This document shows positions 34,004-42,241 of a stretch of 64,000 bases of DNA, piece after piece; the stretch's first letter is position 1, and every line of letters begins with the position of its first letter. Source of the DNA: Cryobacterium mannosilyticum (lineage in GTDB: Bacteria > Actinomycetota > Actinomycetes > Actinomycetales > Microbacteriaceae); NCBI RefSeq assembly GCF_004402705.1, contig NZ_SOFM01000016.1, positions 124,001 through 188,000 on the forward strand, read 5' to 3'. The notes below the pieces were generated by a model, which was not told where the DNA came from, made no database searches, and saw only the letters and a program-made list of their open reading frames with translations. The translations under genes and the position numbers were made by a program.

Positions 34004-35605
34004 TCAGGAGTCCTCGAGCACCGCCATCGCCGCGTTGTGCCCGCCGATCCCGCTCACCCCGCCGCCGCGCCGTGCCCCCGCGCCGCAGATCAGGATCCGC
34101 GGGTGCGCGGTGGCGACGCCCCAGCGCTGGGCCGGGGTGTCCCTCGGCTCGTCGTCCTCGAGGAACGGCCAGTCCAGGGGGCCGTGGAAGATGTTGCCGC
34201 CCGGCAGGTTGAGGGCGTGCTCGAGGTCGAGGGTGGTCTTCGTCTCCACGCAGGGGTTCCCCACGGCATCCGTCAGCAGCAGGTCCTCGATCGGCTCGGC
34301 GAGCACCGAGTTGAGCGAGGCGAGCACGGCCGCCTGCAGCCTGGCCCGGGTGGCGTCGTTGTTCTCCTCGCTCAGCCACCGGCTCGGCGCGTGCAGCCCG
34401 AACACGGTCAGGGTCTGCGCGCCGGCCGCGACGAGCTCCGGCGAGAGGATGCTCGGGTCGGTCAGTGAGTGACAGTAGATCTCGCAGGGCAGCAGTTCGG
34501 GGATCACGCCGCGGGTCGCCTGCTCCCAGGCGCCCTCCAACTGGCTGAACGTCTCGTTGATGTGGAAGGTGCCGCCGAACGCGGCCTCCGGTGAGACCGA
34601 CGGGTCGCGCAGCGTCGGCAACCGGGTGAGCAGCAGGTTCACCTTGACCTGGGCGCCCTCCGGTTTGGCGATGGCCGGTCCGGCGGCGGCGGCCGCGGGG
34701 AGGGGAGCGTCGGCGGTCCCGGCGGCCAGGAGCTCCTGCAGGACCCACGGGGCGACGTTGGCGAGCACGTGCCCGCCGACGACGACGCGCTCCACGTCAC
34801 CGCGGCGGTACCGCACCTCGCCGTCCGGACTGACCGAGGTGACCAGCGCCCCGGTGACGATGCGGGCGCCGGCCTGGCGGGCGGCATTCTCGAGGGCGCC
34901 GGTGACGGCGCCCATCCCGCCGATGGGCACGTCCCAGTCCCCGGTCTCGTTCCCGATGACGTGGTACAGGAAGCACCGGTTGGCGTCGAGGGACAGGTCG
35001 TCCGTCGAGGTGAACGTGCCGATCAGGCCGTCGGTGGCGACGACGCCGCGCACCAGGTCGCTCCCGAACCGTTCGGTGATGGCCGTGCCGAGCGGACGCT
35101 CGATGAACTGGTCCCAGACGAAGTCGTCCCCGACCAGCCGGCGGGCCTCCGAGCGGGTCGGCATCGGCTCGCAGACCGTGGGGAAGAGTGCCGTCGCGAG
35201 GGCCTCCGTGTCGCGGTAGAACGCGTTCCAGGCGTCGAAGTCGTCGCCGGCGCCGACCCGGTCGAAGCTCATGCGCGTGGCGGCGTCGTCGCCGCGGTCG
35301 ACCAGCAGGCCGCCGGTGGTGTCGGCGGGGTTGGGCGTGTACGAGGAATAACGCCGCCGGGCGAGCTCGATCGACAGGCCCAGTTCGTCGATGATCCGCC
35401 GGGGGAGCAGGCTGACCAGGTAGGAATAGCGCGACAGCCGCGCGTCGACGCCGGGGAAGGCCTCGGCCGAGATGGCCGCGCCGCCCACGTGGTCATCGCG
35501 CTCAAGCAGGATCACGCTCTTCCCGGCGAGGGCAAGGTAGGCGGCGGCGGTGAGGCCGTTGTGTCCGCCGCCGACAATCACGACGTCGTGAGTGGGTTCA
35601 GTCAT
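34004..35605 (-). CDS. phytoene desaturase-like FAD oxidoreductase
   Basis: A 533-residue COG1233-type flavoprotein resembling PYROXD2/carotenoid desaturases. The FAD motif VVIVGGGHNGLTAAAYLA starts near residue 9 and is followed by VILLERDDHVGG. The C-terminal FAD loop is ILICGAGARRGGGVSGIGGHNAA. No crtB/crtE genes are nearby, so carotenoid synthesis is not supported. It starts inside the end of the SDR-like gene (8-bp overlap), and the pair is co-transcribed. Confidence 0.87.
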   Translation of the reverse strand: MTEPTHDVVIVGGGHNGLTAAAYLALAGKSVILLERDDHVGGAAISAEAFPGVDARLSRYSYLVSLLPRRIIDELGLSIELARRRYSSYTPNPADTTGGLLVDRGDDAATRMSFDRVGAGDDFDAWNAFYRDTEALATALFPTVCEPMPTRSEARRLVGDDFVWDQFIERPLGTAITERFGSDLVRGVVATDGLIGTFTSTDDLSLDANRCFLYHVIGNETGDWDVPIGGMGAVTGALENAARQAGARIVTGALVTSVSPDGEVRYRRGDVERVVVGGHVLANVAPWVLQELLAAGTADAPLPAAAAAGPAIAKPEGAQVKVNLLLTRLPTLRDPSVSPEAAFGGTFHINETFSQLEGAWEQATRGVIPELLPCEIYCHSLTDPSILSPELVAAGAQTLTVFGLHAPSRWLSEENNDATRARLQAAVLASLNSVLAEPIEDLLLTDAVGNPCVETKTTLDLEHALNLPGGNIFHGPLDWPFLEDDEPRDTPAQRWGVATAHPRILICGAGARRGGGVSGIGGHNAAMAVLEDS

Positions 35606-36350
35606 GCCTCGAGACTAGCCAGTCCTCGAATCGAACCGGGTCGACTCGCGCTTCCGCGCCCGGAAGGAGAGCGCCGTGGGCGATGGCCGCGCCGAGCAGC
35701 GGGAGCCGGAGCACCCGGGTCCGGGGCTCCTCGACGGCGGCCAGGCGACGGGCCAGGTCGGCCAGGTCGTGCTGCTCCGGTCCGGCGATCGTTCGCACGA
35801 TGCCCGGCCGGTGTCCCTCGGCGACGACGTCGGCCAGGTAAGCGGCCACCGAGCCGGCGGCCGCCGGTTGGGCGAGCATCCGCGGCACGACCGCGACCGG
35901 TCCCATCCGGATCTGGTGCAGCAGCGAGCGAGCCAGCTCGAACCATTGCGTTGACGAGACCACCGTCGCGGGCACGGCCGCGGCGCGGTAGACAGCCTCC
36001 TGCGCGGCCTTGCCCCGGTAATAGCCGAGCCGGGAATTGACCTCTGGGTCGGTCACGTTCACGATCGACAGGCAGACCAGGTGCAGGACGTTCGCGGCCC
36101 GGGCGGCGTCGGTGACCTGGCGCGCGGTCGTGGCGAAGAACGCGGTGGCTCTCCGGGCCGACAGTGTGGGCCGGTTGAGGCAATCGAGCACGGTGTCCGC
36201 CCCGGCGAATGCCGCCGCGAGGCCTTCCCCGGTGACGACGTCGACCCCCGTCGACCGGGAGACGCGCCCCACGCTGTGGCCCCGGGACTCCAGCACACTG
36301 GAGACCCGACGGCCCATCTCGCCCGTCGCCCCGAGGACAATCACTCGCAC
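35598..36350 (-). CDS. NAD(P)-binding SDR-like protein
   Basis: A 250-residue atypical short-chain dehydrogenase with MRVIVLGATGEMGRRV at the N-terminus and SRSTGVDVVTG as the second strand. The segment HLVCLSIVNV...YYRGKAAQE replaces the usual YxxxK pattern, which favours an NmrA/YwnB-like sensor or reductase. The GTG start is set by TAGGCT six bases upstream, and the TAG of that hexamer is the stop of the LysR gene. It overlaps the downstream FAD oxidoreductase. Confidence 0.83.
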   Translation of the reverse strand: MRVIVLGATGEMGRRVSSVLESRGHSVGRVSRSTGVDVVTGEGLAAAFAGADTVLDCLNRPTLSARRATAFFATTARQVTDAARAANVLHLVCLSIVNVTDPEVNSRLGYYRGKAAQEAVYRAAAVPATVVSSTQWFELARSLLHQIRMGPVAVVPRMLAQPAAAGSVAAYLADVVAEGHRPGIVRTIAGPEQHDLADLARRLAAVEEPRTRVLRLPLLGAAIAHGALLPGAEARVDPVRFEDWLVSRHD

Positions 36351-36356
36351 GCGGGC

Positions 36357-36362
36357 AGCCTA
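36357..36362 (-). promoter_or_regulatory. leaderless-type -10 box containing the LysR stop codon
   Basis: TAGGCT on the minus strand, six bases before GTG 36350; TAG (36362-36360) ends the LysR gene. Confidence 0.5.
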
Positions 36363-37289
36363 CAACGTCGGCCCGAAACGCGGGGCCGGCCCGGCCACCA
36401 GCCCGACGGCCCTGGCCAGCGCGTCGCGGACGGCGAGCACGCCGGGCCGGCTGGCACTCGACCGCCGGGTCGCGGAGAACACCGTGCGGTTCGGCCGGCC
36501 GGGAAGGTCGACCAGGTGCACGGTGGGCTCGTGGCCCGCCCAGATCAGATCGGGCAGGATGCCGACGGCATTCCCGGATTCGATCAACCGGATGTGCGCG
36601 ATCAGGTCCGCGGTCTCGAACCGCACGTCCGGCTCGAAACCGGCCGACCGGCAGAGCTGCCTGGCCCAGTGCCGCGACGCCGTGCCCTGCGGCTCCATCA
36701 CCCAGGGCAGGCCCGCCGCCTCCTCGAGCGACGCGGGAGCGCTGCGGCCGGCGCGCGGCGGCGGCACGGCGAGCCGGAGCGCATCCGTCGACAGGTTCAC
36801 CCGGTCGAGGTCGGGCCAGTGCGCGCGGGTGTGCCCCGGATACTGCTCGGCCAGCACGAGGTCGAAGTCGCGGGCGGAGACCTCGAACAATCCGCGCTCC
36901 GGCTCACGCTCGGTCACCTCCACCCGGAGGCCGGGGAACTCGCCGGCCAGCAGGGTGAGCGCCTGCGGGATCAGGGCGTGCGCGGCCGACTGGAAGAGGG
37001 CCACACGCACAGTACCCGACACGGTCGTCAGCGACGCCGTCATCTCGGCCTCGGCCAGCTCCAGGCGCTCGAGGAGGTGGGTCGTGTGCTCGACCAGCAC
37101 CTCGGCCTGCGGGGTGAGCCGCACCCGGCGGCCCACCTTCTGCAGCAGCGGAACCCCGGCCTCCTTTTCGAGCAGGGCGAGCTGCTGGGAGACGGCCGAG
37201 GGGCTGTAGGCCAGGGCCTCCGCCACCCCGGCGAGGGTGCCCCGGATCTTCAGCTCGCGCAGCAGCCGCAGGCGGCGGACATCCAGCAT
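36360..37289 (-). CDS. LysR-family regulator divergent from putA
   Basis: A 309-residue regulator. The winged helix is MLDVRRLRLLRELKIRGTL with recognition helix SPSAVSQQLALLEKEAG, a form common in actinobacterial LysR proteins of the ArgP-like side. GGAGG lies eight bases before ATG 37289; a GTG two codons earlier is the alternative. The gene is divergent from putA over an unusually AT-rich gap. This PutA has no DNA-binding domain of its own, so this protein is the best candidate for proline-dependent control (inference). Confidence 0.9.
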   Translation of the reverse strand: MLDVRRLRLLRELKIRGTLAGVAEALAYSPSAVSQQLALLEKEAGVPLLQKVGRRVRLTPQAEVLVEHTTHLLERLELAEAEMTASLTTVSGTVRVALFQSAAHALIPQALTLLAGEFPGLRVEVTEREPERGLFEVSARDFDLVLAEQYPGHTRAHWPDLDRVNLSTDALRLAVPPPRAGRSAPASLEEAAGLPWVMEPQGTASRHWARQLCRSAGFEPDVRFETADLIAHIRLIESGNAVGILPDLIWAGHEPTVHLVDLPGRPNRTVFSATRRSSASRPGVLAVRDALARAVGLVAGPAPRFGPTL

Positions 37290-37310
37290 GGGCACTTCCT
37301 CCGGCTCGAC

Positions 37311-37396
37311 CTTGTTAGATCAGTAATCCTAATGAATATCGATCAAGAAGAATCGCTTTTGCTAAACGAATGCGGGCGGCACACTGAAAATAGAAT
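37311..37396. promoter_or_regulatory. AT-rich divergent control region LysR/putA
   Basis: This is one of the most AT-rich stretches in the window, with TAATCCTAATGAATATCGAT at 37323-37342. On the plus strand TAGAAT (37391-37396) is a good -10 box for putA. CAAGAAG and CTTTTG flank a short centre and may be part of a LysR site. Confidence 0.45.
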
Positions 37397-37404
37397 CCTC
37401 TGGT

Positions 37405-37431
37405 ATGAGGCGTGCCGAAACGAAAGACTAA
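37405..37431 (+). CDS. eight-codon upstream ORF before putA
   Basis: ATG 37405 encodes MRRAETKD and ends in TAA (37429-37431), a few bases before the putA start candidates (GTG 37436, ATG 37442). TAGAAT eight bases upstream would start the mRNA almost at this ATG. Purely positional evidence. Confidence 0.35.
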   Translation: MRRAETKD

Positions 37432-37441
37432 CCTCGTGACC

Positions 37442-40400
37442 ATGACCAACCCCTCTCCCCATGTGCAGCAGGACCTGAGCGCCGAGGTCGTCGCGCTCGT
37501 CAAGAAGTGGCTCGCCGACAGTGCCACCATTCCCGCCGACGTGTCGGCCGAACGCCTCGCCGGCGTGCTCAAGGACCCGAACGGGCTCGACTTCACCGTC
37601 GGCTTCGTCGACGGCGTGATGCGGCCGGAGGACCTGATGGTCGCCGGTTACAATCTGCAGACAGTGGCGAAGAAGGCGCCGGGATTCCTGCCGTCGTACA
37701 TGCGCGGGGCGATCGGCCTCGGCGGTGTGCTCGGCCCCGTGCTGCCCTGGGTGGTCATCCCCGCAGCCCGCAAGGTGCTGCGCCAGATGGTCGGACACCT
37801 CGTCGTCGACGCCACGCCCGACAAGCTGGGCCCGGCGATCGCCCACCTGAGGGAGTCCGGCAACCGGCTCAACATCAACCTGCTCGGCGAGGCCGTGCTC
37901 GGTGAGAAGGAGGCCCTCCGCCGCCTCGACGGCACCAGGGCGCTGCTGCTGCGTGAGGACGTCGACTACGTCTCGATCAAGGTGTCGTCGATCGCCAGCC
38001 AGCTCTCGATGTGGTCCTTCGACGAGGCCGTGAACCGGGTCGTCGAACGCCTCACCCCGCTCTACGAACTGGCATCGGCCTCCGCCACGCCCAAGTTCAT
38101 CAACCTGGACATGGAGGAGTACCGCGACCTCGACCTGACGATCGCGGTCTTCGAGCGCATCCTCGACCTGCCCCAGCTGCTCCACCTCGAGGCCGGCATC
38201 GTGCTGCAGGCCTACCTGCCCGACGCGCTCGCCGCGCTGCAGGGCCTGACCCACTGGTCCCAGGGCCGCCGCGCCGCCGGGGGCGCCCCGATCAAGGTGC
38301 GCGTCGTCAAGGGCGCCAACCTCGCCATGGAGCACGTCGACGCCGCCGTGCACGACTGGCCGCTCGCGACCTACGGCACCAAGCAGGACAGCGACACGAA
38401 CTACAAGCGGGTGCTCAGCTGGGCGCTCACCCCCCAGAACACGGATGCCGTCAAGATCGGCGTCGCCGGCCACAACCTCTTCGACGTGGCCTGGGCGCAC
38501 CTCCTCTCCCAGCAGCGCGGCGTCGACGACCGGGTCGAGTTCGAGATGCTGCTCGGAATGGCCACCAGCCAGGCCGACGCCGTGCGCAAGGACGTCGGAC
38601 GCCTGCTGCTGTATACGCCGGTCGTGAACCCGGCCGAATTCGACGTGGCCATCAGCTACCTGATCCGCCGCCTCGAGGAGAACGCCAGCCAGGACAACTT
38701 CATGTCGGCCGTGTTCGAACTGACCACGACACCCGCCCTGTTCGAGCGGGAGAAGCAGCGCTTCCTCGCCTCGCTCGCGACTCTCGACACCGTCGTGCCG
38801 AAGCCCAACCGCAGCCAGGACCGCTCCGCGGTGACCCAGCTCGAGGCCGAGGCCCGGGCCGAGGACGCGGCCGACGGCGCTGAGGCCGACGCCGGCCTCA
38901 CCGCAGCGGTGCTCGGCCTCACCCGCGGATCCGTCTCCGCCGCCCTGGACGCCGCGCCCGGCGCCGGCGCGCCCGCTGCCGCCCGGTCCGGCTTCCACAA
39001 CGAGCCCGACACCGACCCGTCGATGCCGGCCAACCGCGCCTGGGGCCGCCGCATCCTCGCCCGCGTCGAATCCTCCCGGCTCGGCGTGGACGCCATCACC
39101 GAGGCCGCCGTGACCGATGCCGACCAGCTCGACCGGTTGATCGCATCCGTCGCCGCCAGCGGCGAGGCCTGGGGCCAGCTGCCCGGCGCCGAGCGGGCCG
39201 CGGTGCTGCACCGCGCCGGCCTCGCGCTCGCCGCGAATCGGGACCGCCTGATCGAGGTGATGGCCGCCGAGACCGGCAAGACCATCGCCGAGGCCGACCC
39301 TGAGGTCAGCGAGGCGATCGACTTCGCGCACTACTACGCGGAGCGGGCGAAGGGCCTCGACGCCGTGCAGGGCGCGATCTTCGTGCCGTCCAGGCTCACC
39401 GTGGTCACCCCGCCGTGGAACTTCCCGGTCGCGATCTCGGCCGGCGGAGTACTCGCCGCCCTCGCCGCCGGCTCCGGCGTGATCGTCAAGCCCGCCAAGC
39501 TCGCCCAGCGCACCGGCGCCGTCATGGTCGAGGCACTCTGGGAGGCCGGGGTTCCCCGCGAGCTGCTCGCGCTCGTCGACCTCGCCGACCGCGCGCTCGG
39601 CACCCAGCTCATCTCGCACCCTGCCGTCGACCGGGTCATCCTGACCGGCGCCTACGAGACCGCGCAGCTCTTCCGCGGCTTCCGGGAGGACCTGCCGCTG
39701 CTCGCGGAGACAAGCGGCAAGAACGCCATCATCGTGACCCCGTCCGCCGACCTCGACCTCGCCGCGATCGACGTGATCAAGAGCGCCTTCGGCCACGCCG
39801 GCCAGAAGTGCTCCGCCGCGAGCCTGGTCATCCTCGTCGGCTCCGTCGCCAAGTCGGAGCGCTTCCTGCGCCAACTGGTGGATGCCGCGACCTCCCTGCG
39901 GGTGGGCCGGCCGGCCGACCCGACCACCCAGATGGGCCCGATCATCGAACCGGCGGAGGGCAAGTTGCTGCACGCCCTCACCACGCTCGGTGCCGAGGAG
40001 AGCTGGCTGGTCGAGCCCGAGCGGCTGGACGAGGAGGGCAAACTCTGGTCGCCCGGCATCCGCACCGGCGTCGCCCCCGGCTCCTACTTCCACCTGACCG
40101 AGTTCTTCGGCCCGGTGCTCGGCGTCATGCACGCCCGCAATCTCGCCGAGGCCATCCGGTTCCAGAACGCGGTGGACTACGGCCTCACCTCCGGCCTGCA
40201 CTCGCTCGACCCGGCCGAACTGGCCGAATGGCTCGACACGATCGAGGCCGGCAACCTCTACGTGAACCGCGGCATCACCGGCGCGATCGTGCAGCGCCAG
40301 CCGTTCGGCGGCTGGAAGCGCTCGGCCGTCGGCCCCGGCACCAAGGCGGGCGGACCGAACTACCTGTTCGGGCTCGGCAGCTGGGTGACCAACCCCGGCC

Positions 40401-41044
40401 GGAACAGCTCGACCCTGCACCTGCGCGGGCTGGAACAGCGCGTCACCGACGTGATCGAAGGCTCGCAGCCGGTGCTCGACTACGCGGACTTCGACGTGCT
40501 GCGCCGGTCGGCCCTGAGCGACGCCCTTGCCTGGCGCGAGGAGTTCGGCGCGGTGAAGGACGTGTCGAACCTCGGCTACGAGCGCAACCTGTTCCGCTAC
40601 CTCCCGCTTCCGGTCACGGTGCGCCTGGCCGAGGACGGCACGCTCTCGAACCTGCTCCGGGTGATCGCCGCGGCCACCCTCTCGAAGTCCCGCTTCCTGG
40701 TGTCCAGCGCAATCCCGGTGCCGCCGATCGTGCGGGGCCACCTCGCCGACCGGGAGATCCCGGTCACCGTCGAGAGCGACGCCGAGTGGCTCGAGCGCGC
40801 CGCAGCCGGTGGCGTCACGACCACCCGGGTACGCCTGATCGGGGGAACCCCCCTCGCCGGGGCGACGGATGCCGCATCCGCCCTCGCCCACGCCCTCGGC
40901 GGCAGTCCCGACATCGCCGTCTACGCGCACCCCGTGACCCAGGCCGGACGGGTGGAACTGCTGCCGTTCCTGCGGGAGCAGGCGATCTCGATCACGGCCC
41001 ACCGCTTCGGCAACCCGAGCACCCTCTCCGACGGCATCATCTAG
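37442..41044 (+). CDS. putA: bifunctional proline dehydrogenase / L-glutamate gamma-semialdehyde dehydrogenase
   Basis: A 1200-residue PutA that oxidises proline to glutamate in two steps. The PRODH barrel spans roughly residues 30-480, with SIKVSSIASQL and RRLEENASQDN motifs. The aldehyde dehydrogenase domain spans about 530-1000, with TPPWNFPVAIS, Glu756 in LLAETSGKNA and the nucleophile Cys790 in GHAGQKCSAAS. About 200 further C-terminal residues are the extra domain seen in long PutA proteins. There is no N-terminal ribbon-helix-helix, so it does not repress itself. The start is uncertain: ATG 37442 is preferred, GTG 37436 and GTG 37412 are possible. The gene follows an eight-codon upstream ORF and is divergent from a LysR gene. 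Confidence 0.95.
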   Translation: MTNPSPHVQQDLSAEVVALVKKWLADSATIPADVSAERLAGVLKDPNGLDFTVGFVDGVMRPEDLMVAGYNLQTVAKKAPGFLPSYMRGAIGLGGVLGPVLPWVVIPAARKVLRQMVGHLVVDATPDKLGPAIAHLRESGNRLNINLLGEAVLGEKEALRRLDGTRALLLREDVDYVSIKVSSIASQLSMWSFDEAVNRVVERLTPLYELASASATPKFINLDMEEYRDLDLTIAVFERILDLPQLLHLEAGIVLQAYLPDALAALQGLTHWSQGRRAAGGAPIKVRVVKGANLAMEHVDAAVHDWPLATYGTKQDSDTNYKRVLSWALTPQNTDAVKIGVAGHNLFDVAWAHLLSQQRGVDDRVEFEMLLGMATSQADAVRKDVGRLLLYTPVVNPAEFDVAISYLIRRLEENASQDNFMSAVFELTTTPALFEREKQRFLASLATLDTVVPKPNRSQDRSAVTQLEAEARAEDAADGAEADAGLTAAVLGLTRGSVSAALDAAPGAGAPAAARSGFHNEPDTDPSMPANRAWGRRILARVESSRLGVDAITEAAVTDADQLDRLIASVAASGEAWGQLPGAERAAVLHRAGLALAANRDRLIEVMAAETGKTIAEADPEVSEAIDFAHYYAERAKGLDAVQGAIFVPSRLTVVTPPWNFPVAISAGGVLAALAAGSGVIVKPAKLAQRTGAVMVEALWEAGVPRELLALVDLADRALGTQLISHPAVDRVILTGAYETAQLFRGFREDLPLLAETSGKNAIIVTPSADLDLAAIDVIKSAFGHAGQKCSAASLVILVGSVAKSERFLRQLVDAATSLRVGRPADPTTQMGPIIEPAEGKLLHALTTLGAEESWLVEPERLDEEGKLWSPGIRTGVAPGSYFHLTEFFGPVLGVMHARNLAEAIRFQNAVDYGLTSGLHSLDPAELAEWLDTIEAGNLYVNRGITGAIVQRQPFGGWKRSAVGPGTKAGGPNYLFGLGSWVTNPGRNSSTLHLRGLEQRVTDVIEGSQPVLDYADFDVLRRSALSDALAWREEFGAVKDVSNLGYERNLFRYLPLPVTVRLAEDGTLSNLLRVIAAATLSKSRFLVSSAIPVPPIVRGHLADREIPVTVESDAEWLERAAAGGVTTTRVRLIGGTPLAGATDAASALAHALGGSPDIAVYAHPVTQAGRVELLPFLREQAISITAHRFGNPSTLSDGII

Positions 41045-41063
41045 ACGCCTCTCCCCGCCCTGC

Positions 41064-41113
41064 GAGGGAGCGGCCGCCGAGCGCGTAAAATAGGGCGTTG
41101 GCGGCCGTCCCTC
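41064..41113. promoter_or_regulatory. long imperfect hairpin with a TAAAAT loop between putA and oleA
   Basis: Arms 41064-41078 and 41100-41113 pair over 14 bp with one bulge (core CGGCCGCC and GGCGGCCG). The 21-base loop holds TAAAAT (41086-41091), a -10 box whose six-base spacing would lead to a TTG at 41098. It may be the putA terminator, the ole promoter or both. A 12-bp palindrome CCGGGGCCCCGG follows at 41171-41182. Confidence 0.45.
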
Positions 41114-41218
41114 CGGGGTCGGCGTGTACAGCGGGCACCGGACAACGATCAGGTTTCTGATGGAGGATGACCGGGGCCCCGGCTTGCCGCGGCCGCAAAC
41201 TCGACAGGGGAACCACAG

Positions 41219-42241
41219 TTGGACGGAAACGCAACGACGACGCACACCAACGTCGCCCTGCTGTCGGTCACGAGCATGCTCGCGCCCCGCATCACGACGT
41301 CGGCGGAGATCGACGGCCGGCTGCAGCCCGCCCTCACCCGGCTGCGGCTCCCGACCGGCCTTCTCCAGCGCGTCGCCGGGGTGCAGGAACGGCGCAACTG
41401 GGATGCGGGCACCACCTTCGATGACGCCGCCGTCATCGCCGGCAAGCGCGCCCTGAACGAGGCCGGGATCGAGCCGGGCCAGGTCGGCCTGCTGATCAAC
41501 ACCTCGGTCACCCGCAAGCACCTCGAGCCGTCCGTCGCCGTGCGCATCCACCACGGCCTCGGCCTGCCGTCCTCGGCCACCAACTTCGACATCGCGAACG
41601 CCTGCCTGGGCTTCGTGAACGGGATGACCCTCGCCGCGCAGCTGATCGACTCCGGCCAGGTCGACTATGCGGTCGTGATCGACGGCGAGGACGCCGACGA
41701 GATCCAGACCAACACGATCGAGCGGCTCGGCCGGCCCTCCATTTCCCGTAAGGACTTCATGAGCGAGTTCGCGAGCCTCACCCTGGGCTCCGGCGCCGCC
41801 GCGGCCGTGCTCGGGCGGGCCGACCGGCATCCGGAGGGCCACCGCATGCTCGGCGGCGTGACCCGCGCTGCGACCCAGTTCAACGGGCTCTGCGTCGGCA
41901 GCGTCGACGGCATGTTCACCGACGCGAAGGCGCTGCTCAAGGGCGGAATGGAACTCGTCGTCTCGGCCTGGACCGAGGCGAAGCGGGACTGGAACTGGTC
42001 GAGCATGGACCGCTACATCCTGCACCAGGTCTCGGATGTGCACACCGACGCGATCGTGAAGGCCACCGGCCTCGACCGTGCGCGGGTGCCGCTCACCTAC
42101 CCCCTGTTCGGCAACGTCGGCCCGGCCTCGATCCCGATCACCCTCGCGGAAGAGGCCAGGACCCTGAAGCCGGGCAACCGGGTGCTGCTGATGGGCGTCG
42201 GCAGCGGCCTGAACACCGCCATGATGGAACTCGCCTGGTGA
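41219..42241 (+). CDS. oleA: OleA, acyl-CoA head-to-head condensing thiolase
   Basis: A 340-residue FabH/thiolase-like enzyme that condenses two fatty acyl-CoAs to a beta-keto acid in long-chain olefin synthesis. The nucleophile is Cys129 in DIANACLGFVNGM, and the His and Asn of the thiolase triad fit YILHQVSDVH and LFGNVGPASIP. Assignment to OleA rather than FabH rests on the following oleBC and oleD genes and on the GFVNGMTLAAQLID segment. The start is a TTG at 41219 with AGGGG about nine bases upstream; there is no better start. oleBC overlaps its stop. Confidence 0.9.
   Translation: MDGNATTTHTNVALLSVTSMLAPRITTSAEIDGRLQPALTRLRLPTGLLQRVAGVQERRNWDAGTTFDDAAVIAGKRALNEAGIEPGQVGLLINTSVTRKHLEPSVAVRIHHGLGLPSSATNFDIANACLGFVNGMTLAAQLIDSGQVDYAVVIDGEDADEIQTNTIERLGRPSISRKDFMSEFASLTLGSGAAAAVLGRADRHPEGHRMLGGVTRAATQFNGLCVGSVDGMFTDAKALLKGGMELVVSAWTEAKRDWNWSSMDRYILHQVSDVHTDAIVKATGLDRARVPLTYPLFGNVGPASIPITLAEEARTLKPGNRVLLMGVGSGLNTAMMELAW

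Noticed and set aside
34004..35605. Carotenoid biosynthesis locus
   Set aside because: The oxidoreductase is only distantly desaturase-like, and no crtE, crtB or cyclase genes are nearby.
41124..41456. An alternative plus-strand frame overlapping the start of oleA
   Set aside because: It has shadow-type composition, conflicts with the conserved OleA frame and matches no family.
37343..42043. A 4.7-kb open frame on the minus strand opposite putA and oleA
   Set aside because: It mirrors real genes codon by codon, has composition typical of antisense frames in high-GC DNA and shows no recognisable domain.
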